64,000 nt of DNA, from positions 1-64,000 of the forward strand of contig CAYVFG010000001.1 in the NCBI GenBank assembly GCA_964450915.1. Direction: 5' to 3'. Made by a program: the position numbers and the translations under genes. Positions 42,355 to 51,193 of this stretch are shown here, one piece after another; position 1 is the stretch's first letter, and every line of letters starts with the position of its first letter. Below the pieces are notes generated by a model. It saw nothing but the letters and a program-made list of their open reading frames with translations. It had not been told where the DNA came from and did no database searches. Origin of the DNA: HO2-45-11b sp964450915 (lineage in GTDB: Bacteria; Patescibacteriota; Andersenbacteria; UBA10190).

Positions 42355-42822
42355 ATGAAGAACGTCGTCCCCGCCCTAATTATCGCTGGTTTATTCACCG
42401 TCTTGGGATTCGTGTTGCACGATCTTAAAGAACGACCGGTTCAACAACCAGCACAGGTGACCGCCGCCTCTCAAAAGATCGTCGTCCCCCAGCTCGAGTT
42501 AGCTTTCGGCGACAAGTTTAAGGCTGGAGTACCGATCACCATATCTGTCGAAGGAAACCAGAACGAAGAAGAACAACTTCTGCTGGTGTACAACGAAGAT
42601 AAAGTTCAGGTGATGCCATTCTTGGAGAATCCCGGAACTCGCCCTCGAGTTGAGTTTCGATCGCGAACAAGCAAGGAGCAATTTTATCTGTACCGAGTGA
42701 AAGAAGAAGGTTCGGATCCTACGTGCACCGGCTGTTGGCGAATCGTTCAAAAAATCGAAAAAGGTACTCGAGACCGCGTGGTCTCACAGAAAGATATTCA
42801 AAACGAGATCGATCTTCTGTGA
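42355..42822 (+). CDS. Membrane-anchored hypothetical protein, 155 residues
   Basis: The ATG at 42355 follows AAGGA. One membrane helix (VPALIIAGLFTVLGFVL, residues 4-20) anchors a soluble domain with strands LELAFGDKFKAGVPITISVEG, EQLLLVYNEDKVQVM and RPRVEFRSRTSKEQFYLYRVKEEG, and one C-x-x-C (PTCTGCW). A near-consensus promoter precedes it: TTGACA, 17 bases, TATAAT (about 42264-42292). A terminator shared with msrA follows. The beta-rich plan suggests an extracytoplasmic domain. No family recognised. Confidence 0.72.
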   Translation: MKNVVPALIIAGLFTVLGFVLHDLKERPVQQPAQVTAASQKIVVPQLELAFGDKFKAGVPITISVEGNQNEEEQLLLVYNEDKVQVMPFLENPGTRPRVEFRSRTSKEQFYLYRVKEEGSDPTCTGCWRIVQKIEKGTRDRVVSQKDIQNEIDLL

Positions 42823-42846
42823 TCAGATCAACAGCATTAAAATCAA

Positions 42847-42890
42847 CAGCCCGCGCGGAGAATTTTCTCCCCGGGCTGATTTTTTTATTT
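42847..42890. terminator. Terminator between convergent genes
   Basis: Stem AGCCCG/CGGGCT with inner GGAGAA/TTCTCC followed by T7 on the plus strand. On the minus strand the same hairpin lies at the end of msrA. Confidence 0.8.
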
Positions 42891-43415
42891 CTTCAACAAT
42901 TCCGAAAACTTTGCCTGAAGCTTTTCCAGTTTCGGACTGATAGTCGCCTCGCAGTACGGATTGTCTTTATTTTTTTCGTAATACTTTTGGTGATAATCTT
43001 CTGCGAAATAAAATTCGGTGAACGGCGTCACTTCCGTCACAACTTTTTTGCCGTCTTGATTTAATTGATCTATAAATTTTTTCGCCTCCATTTCCTGTTC
43101 GGGCGTCGTGAAGAAAATAGCAGATCGATACTGCGTACCCACATCTGCGCCTTGGCGATTGAGCGTTGTGGGATCGTGCGTTGCAAAAAACACGGTCAGC
43201 AAATCGTTATACGTAATTTTCGACGGATCAAACACAATCTTCGTCGCTTCCGCATGCCCCGTATTTCCTGAACAAACTTGTTCGTATGTCGGGTTTGAAA
43301 CGGTGCCGCCGGCATAGCCCGGCTTCACATCCTCAACGCCTTTTAAGCTGGAAAAGACAGCTTCCGTACACCAGAAGCATCCTCCGCCAAATACTGCTGT
43401 TTCTGTATTGTTCAT
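42885..43415 (-). CDS. msrA: Peptide-methionine (S)-S-oxide reductase
   Basis: 176 residues. The catalytic Cys is in GGGCFWCTEAVFSSLKG, followed by KPGYAGG, GNTGHAEATKIVFDPSKITY and the conserved FFATHDPTTLNRQGADVGTQYRSAIF block. It repairs the S form of methionine sulfoxide. It begins 15 bases after the stop of the TlpA-like gene on the same strand, so it is the last gene of a redox operon (45786 to 42885). It has no signal peptide itself, so it acts in the cytoplasm. Confidence 0.97.
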   Translation of the reverse strand: MNNTETAVFGGGCFWCTEAVFSSLKGVEDVKPGYAGGTVSNPTYEQVCSGNTGHAEATKIVFDPSKITYNDLLTVFFATHDPTTLNRQGADVGTQYRSAIFFTTPEQEMEAKKFIDQLNQDGKKVVTEVTPFTEFYFAEDYHQKYYEKNKDNPYCEATISPKLEKLQAKFSELLKK

Positions 43416-43430
43416 AAATAGGTAAAAATA

Positions 43431-44543
43431 TTATCCGAATGTAAACGTATATGCCTGCAAGCCCGGATTTTGAATGATGAGTTTCAGCGTATGCGTGCCG
43501 GGAGTAGCCTCATCGATCAGATTATAGAGCTGATTTGCCTGTACGGAAATTGTTTTTACCAATACGCCATCGCGGTACACCTGTGCTGCGTTTTCTGCAT
43601 TCGATCCTGCAACAAAGTACACGTGCTTGGCATGATATTTATATGAGATAGATGCGCCTGCGGAAATGGTTTGCGCATACTCCTGTTGAATATCCCACGA
43701 GCCGTCCAAGTAAAATGTATTATCTTTCAGAATTGCCGGTATCTGGAATTGCCCCATGCCCGTTTTGCCAATCGTTCCGTTCCCTAGATATTGATTGCGT
43801 GCCGATCCGAAATACGTTTCCGGACTACCCACCTGCGCAACATCTACCGAAATTGCGTTCGTCGGATTAGCCATATCTGTTTTGATATCTTCTTTTTGGC
43901 CCAATACTTGCGCGCGCTCTTTGAGCGCATCTTGAATTGCCTTTTCTGTCACATCATAATCGCCCTCGCCCGCATGATCATGCACAATAAAACCGTCGAT
44001 ATCTATAAGATACTCCCGCGGCCAATATTGATTTTGAAATGCATTCCATGTGCCGTAATCGTTATCGAGCACCACAGGATACTTTACTCCATATTTCTGA
44101 GTGGCAGCTTGTACGTTATTGATATCGTGCTCGAATTGAAACTCCGGGGTATGAACACCGATGATTTCTAACCCCTGATCTTTATATTTGTCATACCAAG
44201 CCGTTACATACGGAAGCGTGCGCTGGCAGTTAATGCAGCTGTACGTCCAAAAATCTATTAAGATAACTTTTTTGCCGATCAAATCTTGAATTTTAAACGG
44301 GTCCGTATTGATAAATCCGCTTGGATTCACAAAGTCTACTGCGCGAGGATACTGCTTCTCTTTTTGCGCAATAATAGCGGACCGATCAGCGGATCCAGCC
44401 ATGGTTGCAACAGGAATAGCAGCGCCCGGGCCAGTTGCGCCATGGTGCGACGAAATGGATTCCAAATACCACACTGCGCCGGCAATAAGAATTAACACTA
44501 TTCCTAAAATAGTATTTCTATGACGACGTGATAACGGTTTCAT
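43431..44543 (-). CDS. Membrane-anchored TlpA/DipZ-like thiol-disulfide protein
   Basis: 370 residues. An N-terminal membrane anchor (NTILGIVLILIAGAVWYL) precedes a thioredoxin-fold domain with IDFWTYSCINCQRTLPYVTAWYDKY, in which the active pair is C-I-N-C. GVHTPEFQFEHDINNVQAATQKYGVKYPVVLD and WPREYLIDIDGFIVHDHAGEGDYD are typical of the redoxin part of DipZ. The C-terminal third (YFGSARNQYLGNG onward) is a beta-sandwich found in DipZ proteins. It receives electrons from the CcdA-like protein upstream (four-base overlap) and reduces extracytoplasmic disulfides. Here the two DipZ halves are separate genes. Confidence 0.9.
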   Translation of the reverse strand: MKPLSRRHRNTILGIVLILIAGAVWYLESISSHHGATGPGAAIPVATMAGSADRSAIIAQKEKQYPRAVDFVNPSGFINTDPFKIQDLIGKKVILIDFWTYSCINCQRTLPYVTAWYDKYKDQGLEIIGVHTPEFQFEHDINNVQAATQKYGVKYPVVLDNDYGTWNAFQNQYWPREYLIDIDGFIVHDHAGEGDYDVTEKAIQDALKERAQVLGQKEDIKTDMANPTNAISVDVAQVGSPETYFGSARNQYLGNGTIGKTGMGQFQIPAILKDNTFYLDGSWDIQQEYAQTISAGASISYKYHAKHVYFVAGSNAENAAQVYRDGVLVKTISVQANQLYNLIDEATPGTHTLKLIIQNPGLQAYTFTFG

Positions 44544-45241
44544 GATTGCAATAATATGCTATTTAACACTCCCCAATTTGCAATAAGGCTCAAGCTTTGA
44601 GTAAACACTAAAATACCCAATAAAATTAATATCACTCCGAAGATAATAGATAGAATTTCGAATCTTGATGCGTATTTGTTAATAAACACTTGCGCTTGGG
44701 AAGCAAAGAATCCGACAACGATAAATGGGATGCCAAGCCCGAGCGAATATGCCAGCAGGAGCGCAAACGATTGACCAGGTTGAGTAACAGCAAGCGATAA
44801 GATTGCTCCGAGCGCAGCACCAACGCACGGCGTCCACCCGGCTGCAAATGCGGCACCAAACAGCATCGATGTTACATATCGAGAAGAAAACGTGTGAACG
44901 GAAAATTTATGATCGCGTTCCAGAAACGGAACTTTGATAAGTTTGGTTAGATACAGACCGAAGAAGATAATAAACAATCCGCCGATACGGGCAAGCCACG
45001 ATTGAACCGTTGGAGCAATATGAAGTAATACCGTATTAAGAAGAACCCCGAGCAATGCGAACAGAATCGAAAAACCTAGCACGAAAAACACGCTATTGAT
45101 AACCATTTCTTTCCTGCTTGGCGTCTTAGTGCCCGCACCTGCCAAATACGCTAAGAATCCCGGAATAATCGGCAATACGCACGGTGCAAAAAACGATACT
45201 ACCCCACCAATAAACGCAACGTAAATGGAAATCGACGTCAT
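44540..45241 (-). CDS. ccdA: CcdA/DsbD-type transmembrane electron carrier
   Basis: 233 residues, six membrane helices. The two redox cysteines are in FFAPCVLPIIPGFLAYLAG and GWTPCVGAALGAILSLA, near the starts of helices 1 and 4 as in CcdA. It carries reducing power from cytoplasmic thioredoxin across the membrane. Downstream the TlpA-like gene overlaps by four bases; upstream a two-helix membrane protein overlaps by four. With no cytochrome c genes in sight, a role in thiol repair is more likely than heme attachment. Confidence 0.93.
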   Translation of the reverse strand: MTSISIYVAFIGGVVSFFAPCVLPIIPGFLAYLAGAGTKTPSRKEMVINSVFFVLGFSILFALLGVLLNTVLLHIAPTVQSWLARIGGLFIIFFGLYLTKLIKVPFLERDHKFSVHTFSSRYVTSMLFGAAFAAGWTPCVGAALGAILSLAVTQPGQSFALLLAYSLGLGIPFIVVGFFASQAQVFINKYASRFEILSIIFGVILILLGILVFTQSLSLIANWGVLNSILLQS

Positions 45242-45786
45242 GCTGAATGCGCCCTAACGCGCCTCATGCGCGCCATCCCCAAATATCCGATACAAGCTAA
45301 AATCACTAAAGCTCCCCACGCACCACCAGCAATTTGCAACACGCTATTTTCCCTTTTTTCCACTTCTCGCAGTGATCGGCCAACTGCAACGTACCCGTCT
45401 TTATACGGAACAACCACGAGCGCGATGCGCACACCCTTTCTTGGCTGCCATGTAACGCGATCTTGGCCCATCTTTTTTGTACTATCGAATACGCCCAACG
45501 GAATCGCAGGATCTTTGCCATCGAGCTGGCCCGTCGTTTCAAGCACTGCTCCCTTTGAATCCGTCACCACCAAAAACGGCGCAAGACTTGCTGCCATATC
45601 GATACGACTGGTGCTTGCCAAGTCAGACGGCTTTGCCGTTCCATCAAGCAAATGCGCAATATCTTCCGCCAATTGAATCTGCGGGTCGTTCGCACTCTGG
45701 CGCAATATCTGCTGTCCTACGGCGTATATCGTGCCAAATACGACGATGCTCACAAGTAAACAGATTGCGAAATTGCGTGGTTTCAT
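45238..45786 (-). CDS. Two-helix membrane protein with an external sensor-like domain
   Basis: 182 residues from the ATG at 45786. Membrane helices lie at 5-22 (FAICLLVSIVVFGTIYAVG) and near 155-172 (GGAWGALVILACIGYLG). The region between (DPQIQLAEDIAHLLDG, ASLAPFLVVTDSKGAVLETTGQLDG, RIALVVVPYKDGYVAVGRSL) reads like a double-helix plus PAS-like sensor, but no signalling domain is attached. It is the first gene of the redox operon and overlaps ccdA. It may sense the extracytoplasmic redox state; that is inference. Confidence 0.68.
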   Translation of the reverse strand: MKPRNFAICLLVSIVVFGTIYAVGQQILRQSANDPQIQLAEDIAHLLDGTAKPSDLASTSRIDMAASLAPFLVVTDSKGAVLETTGQLDGKDPAIPLGVFDSTKKMGQDRVTWQPRKGVRIALVVVPYKDGYVAVGRSLREVEKRENSVLQIAGGAWGALVILACIGYLGMARMRRVRAHSA

Positions 45787-45851
45787 ATGGTTATATAATA
45801 CACTCTCGGCGCAGACGTGCAATAAAAAACCTGTCAAGGTAGTCTAAAAGA

Positions 45852-46694
45852 ATGAAACAAGAGTTTCAAAAACATACCATAACCATTCAACAGTCATCTG
45901 TAGCGTATTGGACGTATGGCGATCCATCGAAACCAACCGTTCTGCTCATCCATGGATTCAGAGGGAATCACTTTGGATTCACCTCTATCGCTAAGCACCT
46001 GGATTCGTACCATGTTGTTATCCCCGATCTGCCCGGATACGGCGAATCACAATCGTGGCAGACTACGCCACACGCCATTGAAGCGTATGCCGAGTGGCTG
46101 CACGAATTTTGCATCGCAACAAACATTGCGCACCCTATCGTTGTCGGACACTCATTCGGAGCAACAATTACCCTACTGTTCGCTCATCTCTATGGCGACG
46201 AGATCAGCCAACTTATCCTGATGAGCCCCGTAGTATCTGAAAACTCTCTGCGAGCCGCCATCGGTTCGATATACTACTCATCTGCTCGATATGTCCCATC
46301 ATTGTTCCGCCGCACGTACCTTATCAATCCAATTTCCGATGTGTGCGCAAACCTCATGCTCTTTAAAACTGGATCGGTACATAATCGGTTGCGCATTTTA
46401 TCTGAAGGGTTGCACAATACAAAAAAATTCCACGAGAATGTTATTTTTGAAAACTTCGCAAGCCTCCAGCGCATTAATCCATTTTCGTACACCGCAAGTC
46501 TCGCTATGCCCGTGTGCATCATTGCCGGGACACACGACGTGTTCTGCAAACCAAACGATATAGAGCGCCTCTGCGGCGGTATTGCGAATATAACGTGCAC
46601 CTACTTGGATAAAGAAGGGCACTTGCTCCCTCTTGAGCAGCCAAAGCGAGCAGCATCTGCGCTGTGCGCCTTCATCTCATCTTCACCAGCGTAA
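45852..46694 (+). CDS. Alpha/beta hydrolase
   Basis: 280 residues. The fold opens with VLLIHGFRGNHFGFTSIAKHL (oxyanion region after HG), has the nucleophile elbow VVGHSFGATI with Ser, an acid in IIAGTHDVFCK and the His in DKEGHLLPLEQP. This is a complete Ser-Asp-His triad. No signal peptide, so it is cytoplasmic. It lies just upstream of a response-regulator gene with 14 bases between. Substrate is unknown; a lipase or haloperoxidase-like role is possible. Confidence 0.87.
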   Translation: MKQEFQKHTITIQQSSVAYWTYGDPSKPTVLLIHGFRGNHFGFTSIAKHLDSYHVVIPDLPGYGESQSWQTTPHAIEAYAEWLHEFCIATNIAHPIVVGHSFGATITLLFAHLYGDEISQLILMSPVVSENSLRAAIGSIYYSSARYVPSLFRRTYLINPISDVCANLMLFKTGSVHNRLRILSEGLHNTKKFHENVIFENFASLQRINPFSYTASLAMPVCIIAGTHDVFCKPNDIERLCGGIANITCTYLDKEGHLLPLEQPKRAASALCAFISSSPA

Positions 46695-46708
46695 GGTACG
46701 ATAGAACC

Positions 46709-47371
46709 ATGCGAATATTAGTAGTTGAAGACGAACCAAAGCTCAATAAAGGCTTGGTAAAAGGCCTGCAAAACAAGGGGTATGCAGTCGATTTTGCATT
46801 CGACGGGCTTGCCGGAGAAACACTGGCACGAAAACAGGCATACGATTTGATTATCTTGGATATTATGATGCCCCGCCGAGACGGCATCACCGTATGCAAC
46901 AACCTGCGGACATCCGGGATTGAAACTCCGATACTATTCTTAACTGCAAAAGATGAAATCGCCGATAAAGTAAAAGGGCTCAATATTGGCGCCGATGATT
47001 ACTTGGTAAAGCCATTCGCATTCGAAGAATTGTTCGCCCGAATCAAAAGTATTCTGCGCAGGCCAAAGCAAGTTGTTCCGGATATATTAAAACTTGAAAA
47101 ATTGACGCTCGACACAAAAGCGCAGCAACTGACTATTAATAATAAAGTCATCCCGCTCACGCTTCGAGAATACAGCCTGCTTGAATATCTGCTACGCAAC
47201 GAGGGGGCAGTCATTACGCGAGAAGACCTCCTCGACCATGTATGGGATATATTCTATGATTCCCAAAGCAACGTCGTTGACGTGCACGTAAAAAATATTA
47301 GAAAAAAATTACCAACTGCGTATGCAAAACGTATTGAAACAATTCGAGGAAAAGGGTACCGCATTGCTTAG
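46709..47371 (+). CDS. OmpR-family response regulator
   Basis: 220 residues from the ATG at 46709. The receiver has the acidic pair in VVEDEPKL, the phosphorylated Asp in DLIILDIMMPRRDG, the Thr in LFLTAKDE and the Lys in YLVKPFAFEEL. The C-terminal winged helix (KLTLDTKAQQLTINNKVIPLTLREYSLLEYLL, VVDVHVKNIRKKLPTAYAKRIETIRGKGYRI) is of the OmpR/PhoB type and binds DNA. It acts with the kinase next door, whose start overlaps its stop. Targets are unknown. Confidence 0.95.
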   Translation: MRILVVEDEPKLNKGLVKGLQNKGYAVDFAFDGLAGETLARKQAYDLIILDIMMPRRDGITVCNNLRTSGIETPILFLTAKDEIADKVKGLNIGADDYLVKPFAFEELFARIKSILRRPKQVVPDILKLEKLTLDTKAQQLTINNKVIPLTLREYSLLEYLLRNEGAVITREDLLDHVWDIFYDSQSNVVDVHVKNIRKKLPTAYAKRIETIRGKGYRIA

Positions 47372-48377
47372 CGGACAATTTTCGCGTGCGCGAATCGAGC
47401 TGACGCTCATTTATGCTGTTATTTTGCTGTTCGTGTTAATGGTTTCAAGCGTCATTACGTACTCCAGATTTTCTACGCGAATCGATCTTCGGTGGGCCGC
47501 ACACCGCATTATGATTCAACAGCCGATCCCACTGCCCCCATTTGACCCCGAGCAAAACTTCCCTGATGAAGCGCGAACAGAATTAGCCCTATCACTATTT
47601 CTCGTAAACGGCGTGCTCATCGTCGGCGGAATCGGATTAAGTTACATACTGGCCGGAATTACGCTGCAACCGATCCAGCAAGCATACGAGAAGCAGCGTC
47701 GATTTTTAAGCGATGCATCGCATGAATTGCGAACTCCGCTTGCGATTATGCAAACAGACTTGGAAAACGAGCTTGCAGATAAAAAAATTAGCCAGCACGC
47801 GAAAGAGCAGGCAGAAAGCCATTTGGAAGAAGTGGGCCGTATGTGCGCAATCGTAAAAGATTTGCTGTTAATATCTCGGCTCGATAGAGAAAACAATAAA
47901 GATGCGCCAAGCCAGCTCGTCGATTTTAGCGCAATTGCAGCTGCGGTCATCGACCGGCTTACGCCGTATGCCGAAAAGCATGCAGTAGCGCTTGTTTCAA
48001 AACTTCCTGAATTACCAGTTACCATACTGGCGCATCCGGAACACCTTTCCCAAGCAATTATGAACCTTGTAAAAAATGCTATCGATTACAATCAAAAAGA
48101 CGGCTCCGTAACAGTATCTCTTACCATCGAAAAAAACGTGGCAACGCTCATTGTCCAAGACACGGGCGTCGGTATTCCCAAAAAAGATCTGGAAAAAATA
48201 TTCGACCGATTCTATCGAGCAGATGAGAGCAGAACACGTGCAACAGGAGGAAGCGGACTGGGCCTCTCCATCGTGCAATCAATTGCAAAAACTTATAACG
48301 GAAATATCTCTATACAAAGCGACGAAAAAACAGGAACACGCGCAAACCTTTCCTTTCCACTCAAAAATGCATCATAA
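47364..48377 (+). CDS. Sensor histidine kinase
   Basis: About 337 residues. I choose the TTG at 47364, seven bases after GAGGAAAAGGG and overlapping the regulator stop by eight bases; an ATG at 47322 lacks a good site. Two membrane helices (LIYAVILLFVLMVSSVIT and LFLVNGVLIVGGIGLSYILAG) enclose a short external loop. The phospho-acceptor is SHELRTPLAIMQTDLE. The ATPase has NLVKNAIDYNQ, GVGIPKKDLEKIFDRFYRADESRTRATGGSGLGL. With so small an external loop it probably senses the membrane or a partner protein. Confidence 0.92.
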   Translation: MLSGQFSRARIELTLIYAVILLFVLMVSSVITYSRFSTRIDLRWAAHRIMIQQPIPLPPFDPEQNFPDEARTELALSLFLVNGVLIVGGIGLSYILAGITLQPIQQAYEKQRRFLSDASHELRTPLAIMQTDLENELADKKISQHAKEQAESHLEEVGRMCAIVKDLLLISRLDRENNKDAPSQLVDFSAIAAAVIDRLTPYAEKHAVALVSKLPELPVTILAHPEHLSQAIMNLVKNAIDYNQKDGSVTVSLTIEKNVATLIVQDTGVGIPKKDLEKIFDRFYRADESRTRATGGSGLGLSIVQSIAKTYNGNISIQSDEKTGTRANLSFPLKNAS

Positions 48378-48386
48378 TGTCGGGTT

Positions 48387-50510
48387 ATGCCTATTCCCTG
48401 GCCAACCATGCGCCAAAACGCCCAAAATACCGGATTGGGCGTTTTTCGCATTCCTCAAAGCGACTCTCCGTCCGCAAGCGCCTTTCCTACAAATGGGCTC
48501 ATCTTTTCCACTCCGGTTATCGATGAACATGAAATAGTGTATGCAGGCAGCGCAGATCACTACTTGTACGCATACGATCCAAACCGGAAACAAGTGCTGT
48601 GGAAATTTGAAACGGGCGAAATTATCGATTCTGCAGCTGCCTTGCACCCGAATGGAACGATCATAGTTCCGTCAGGCGATGGAAATATATACTGCCTGGA
48701 TAAAAGCGGAAAAAAGATATGGGCGTTCGACGTCACAAGTGCTAGAACGCCGGATCAATTCACACTTGCGACAAGCTATTGGTGGGAAGGCAATATAGCA
48801 ATCGGACCTGATGGGAACATCTACGCAGGCAATGATGATTTCTTTTTATACTCGCTTACCCCCGAAGGAACGTTGCGCTGGAAATTCAGAACTGGATTAT
48901 TTATCTGGTCGGCTGCCGCATTTGATACAAGCGGCGTGGTATACGCCGCATCGTTCGACGGATACATATACGCGCTCAAGTGCGAAGACGGCTCGCTGCT
49001 CTGGAAAACGGATTTGAAAAATCCGATGATTTCATCTCCTGTTATATACGATGATTACCTGATCGAATGCACGCTGAATGGGACTATGGTTGTAATGAAT
49101 CGGCATACGGGCAAAGTGCTGTGGACTACTTCAACTCCGACGCACGCATATGCAACCCCGCTCGTAACTCCAGACGGGCATATTGTCACAGCATCCAGTT
49201 CCGGAGAAATTATCATGCACGACATCAAAACAAGAAGCAGCGTATGGACGCATACGGAAACATCTGTAGTGCGCGCATCGCTCGTTGCAGGCATCGACCC
49301 GGAACAAAAAGAGGAATATCTCATCTACGGCGGAAATGCGGAAGGGCACGTGTTTGCGCTAACTCCTTCAGGACAGCAACGCTACCGATTGCACACTGCG
49401 CCTACAGAAGAAAATCCGAATAAATTTGTCATTAATGCATCGCTTGCATTAGGCAATCATGGCATTGCACTAGCTGCAGGGAAATATATCTACTACCTTC
49501 CATACAAGCATTACCTTGATAGGAATGCCGACTATGCAATACAGCCGGAGATTCAAAAGCAATTAACGCATACAGATCTCGCGCAAGCAAACGCTTATAT
49601 TTTCGATACTATCCATATCACCTCTCCGACAATCGTCCCTACGCTTGATCAAATCGGCCTGCAAAGCCTGCGCGTATACATAGGAGTTGTGGCGCGCAAT
49701 GAATCAAACAACACGTTCCTTGCACACGGCATGCTGATGTTCGGAAGAAACGAAGAAGGAGAATTGCTCGGAGTCCCCCATGCGCAAACATATTCATTCG
49801 CATTTCATGGGAATACATATCCGGACCGCATGGAATTTACAACAGAGAATATTTATTTTGAAACATCCGGCTTTCCGTTCCCGCTCGACAGTCTCACCAT
49901 TGCAACCATTCAAGCTCCTACGGATTCTAACGCAACCATCCATGCGCACGTCCATAAAAAGGGGGCGCTGCGAACGTTCTTTGCTGCCATGCGCGCATAC
50001 AACGCCACGAATCCCGCACGCAATATATTTAAAAATATCAAAACTATTCATGAAATTCCCCACATGGTCGCGGCATGGCTGCTTTTTGCGAGCACGGGGA
50101 TAAAATTCATCATAAGAAAATACTGGGACGGCTTCGACCTATTTGACGAACATGGGAGCATCGATTGCGTCGGCATGGCGTCGCTCAGGCCGCTTCACCA
50201 TGCGCCCAAATCCAAATGGGCCATATCTTCGCGTTCATACAATACGTTTTTCAGAAGAATTGCTGTGCACCTCACTACCACGGATCAGCATGCGCTACCC
50301 GATGAAGTATCGATCATTCTTGCGGACAGCGCTACGCTCGTGCCGCTTGCAATCAATTACAGCAAACTGGTACGACACACGACACTATCGGAAACAACAG
50401 CTCACGTTTCGCTGTCTATTCCCGAGGGCTATAAAACATCCACCCTTACTGCGTACGTTGTCGATAAAACAACTCTTCTGGAATCTTTCCCCCTCTACTC
50501 CGTAAAATAA
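48387..50510 (+). CDS. PQQ-type beta-propeller protein
   Basis: 707 residues. WPTMRQNAQNTGLG at the start is the usual entry of PQQ-repeat propellers. Blades carry the alternation VYAGSADHYLYAYDPNRKQVLWKFETG, IYCLDKSGKKIWAFD, IYAGNDDFFLYSLTPEGTLRWKFRTG, YIYALKCEDGSLLWKTDLKNP and so on to about residue 380. The rest is a large region without recognised motif (strand-rich, with IFKNIKTIHEIPHMVAAW). No signal peptide is seen, so the place of action is uncertain. Such propellers often form scaffolds or sugar-binding surfaces rather than true PQQ enzymes. A terminator-like hairpin lies within codons 10-20. Confidence 0.8.
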   Translation: MPIPWPTMRQNAQNTGLGVFRIPQSDSPSASAFPTNGLIFSTPVIDEHEIVYAGSADHYLYAYDPNRKQVLWKFETGEIIDSAAALHPNGTIIVPSGDGNIYCLDKSGKKIWAFDVTSARTPDQFTLATSYWWEGNIAIGPDGNIYAGNDDFFLYSLTPEGTLRWKFRTGLFIWSAAAFDTSGVVYAASFDGYIYALKCEDGSLLWKTDLKNPMISSPVIYDDYLIECTLNGTMVVMNRHTGKVLWTTSTPTHAYATPLVTPDGHIVTASSSGEIIMHDIKTRSSVWTHTETSVVRASLVAGIDPEQKEEYLIYGGNAEGHVFALTPSGQQRYRLHTAPTEENPNKFVINASLALGNHGIALAAGKYIYYLPYKHYLDRNADYAIQPEIQKQLTHTDLAQANAYIFDTIHITSPTIVPTLDQIGLQSLRVYIGVVARNESNNTFLAHGMLMFGRNEEGELLGVPHAQTYSFAFHGNTYPDRMEFTTENIYFETSGFPFPLDSLTIATIQAPTDSNATIHAHVHKKGALRTFFAAMRAYNATNPARNIFKNIKTIHEIPHMVAAWLLFASTGIKFIIRKYWDGFDLFDEHGSIDCVGMASLRPLHHAPKSKWAISSRSYNTFFRRIAVHLTTTDQHALPDEVSIILADSATLVPLAINYSKLVRHTTLSETTAHVSLSIPEGYKTSTLTAYVVDKTTLLESFPLYSVK
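48417..48446 (+). terminator. Terminator-like hairpin inside the start of the propeller gene
   Basis: A 9-bp perfect stem AACGCCCAA/TTGGGCGTT followed by T5. It would end the two-component operon but lies 30 bases inside the propeller gene. Either transcription continues by some regulated anti-termination, or the propeller gene starts later. Confidence 0.55.
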
Positions 50511-50511
50511 A

Positions 50512-51147
50512 CTATCTCGGCGGAGGAACGGTTGGTCGTGAAGAAGGTGTCGGAAACACAAATTGTGAAGGAGTTGGCGAAGGCTTGAATGTTGGGGTAG
50601 TGGTAGGTGTTTGGCTTGGTGTTGGCTTAGGAGTGTTAGTTGGTTTTGAGGTAGGGCTTGGTGTTGGCGTCAATTTTGGTGTAGGGCTTGGAGTGGGAGA
50701 GGATTTGCAGAGTGGTAAGTCTAATATTTTTTGCGCCTTGATAAGTTCATATTGATCTTTCGCGAGGAGAGTTTCCAAATAATCTCTTTTTTCTTTCGCC
50801 TGCTGAAGCTTTTGATATGTTTGCTGAAGCTTAAGGTTATCAAACGGAACTGCATCATCTAGAATAACATAGAGAAGCTGAAGATCGTTGACGGCTTTAT
50901 TCGCGATTGCCAGGCTATTGGTCGAATCTTTGATGTTAAGTTTTGCTAGATCGGCATCTTTCTTTGCCGCATTCTTTTCATCTTGAGTTGCGCACTTTGC
51001 ATTTGCAGCAGGTGCATTCGCAGGGCTGAACGTTTGCGTCGTAATATTTTTTCCGTATAAGCCTACTAGCACAAGAACCAAAACAACAATTACTCCACCA
51101 CCAATTATCAATACCTTTTTGTTCATCCATTGATTTTTATTTGCCAT
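50512..51147 (-). CDS. Membrane-anchored protein with helical stalk and Pro/Thr tail
   Basis: 211 residues. One membrane helix (VLIIGGGVIVVLVLVLVGLYG, residues 11-31) precedes a coiled-coil-like part with ATQDEKNAAKKDADLAKLNIKDS and QTYQKLQQAKEKRDYLETLLAKDQYELIKAQKIL. The last 60 residues are a Pro-Thr-Ser low-complexity tail (PTPSPTPKLTPTPSP), the type that spans or lies on a cell wall and may be glycosylated. It is convergent with the propeller gene (one base apart). Function unknown. Confidence 0.7.
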   Translation of the reverse strand: MANKNQWMNKKVLIIGGGVIVVLVLVLVGLYGKNITTQTFSPANAPAANAKCATQDEKNAAKKDADLAKLNIKDSTNSLAIANKAVNDLQLLYVILDDAVPFDNLKLQQTYQKLQQAKEKRDYLETLLAKDQYELIKAQKILDLPLCKSSPTPSPTPKLTPTPSPTSKPTNTPKPTPSQTPTTTPTFKPSPTPSQFVFPTPSSRPTVPPPR

Positions 51148-51193
51148 AGCCTGATCTTACCATGAAATTTGCTTCATGAAGTGGAAAACTCAA

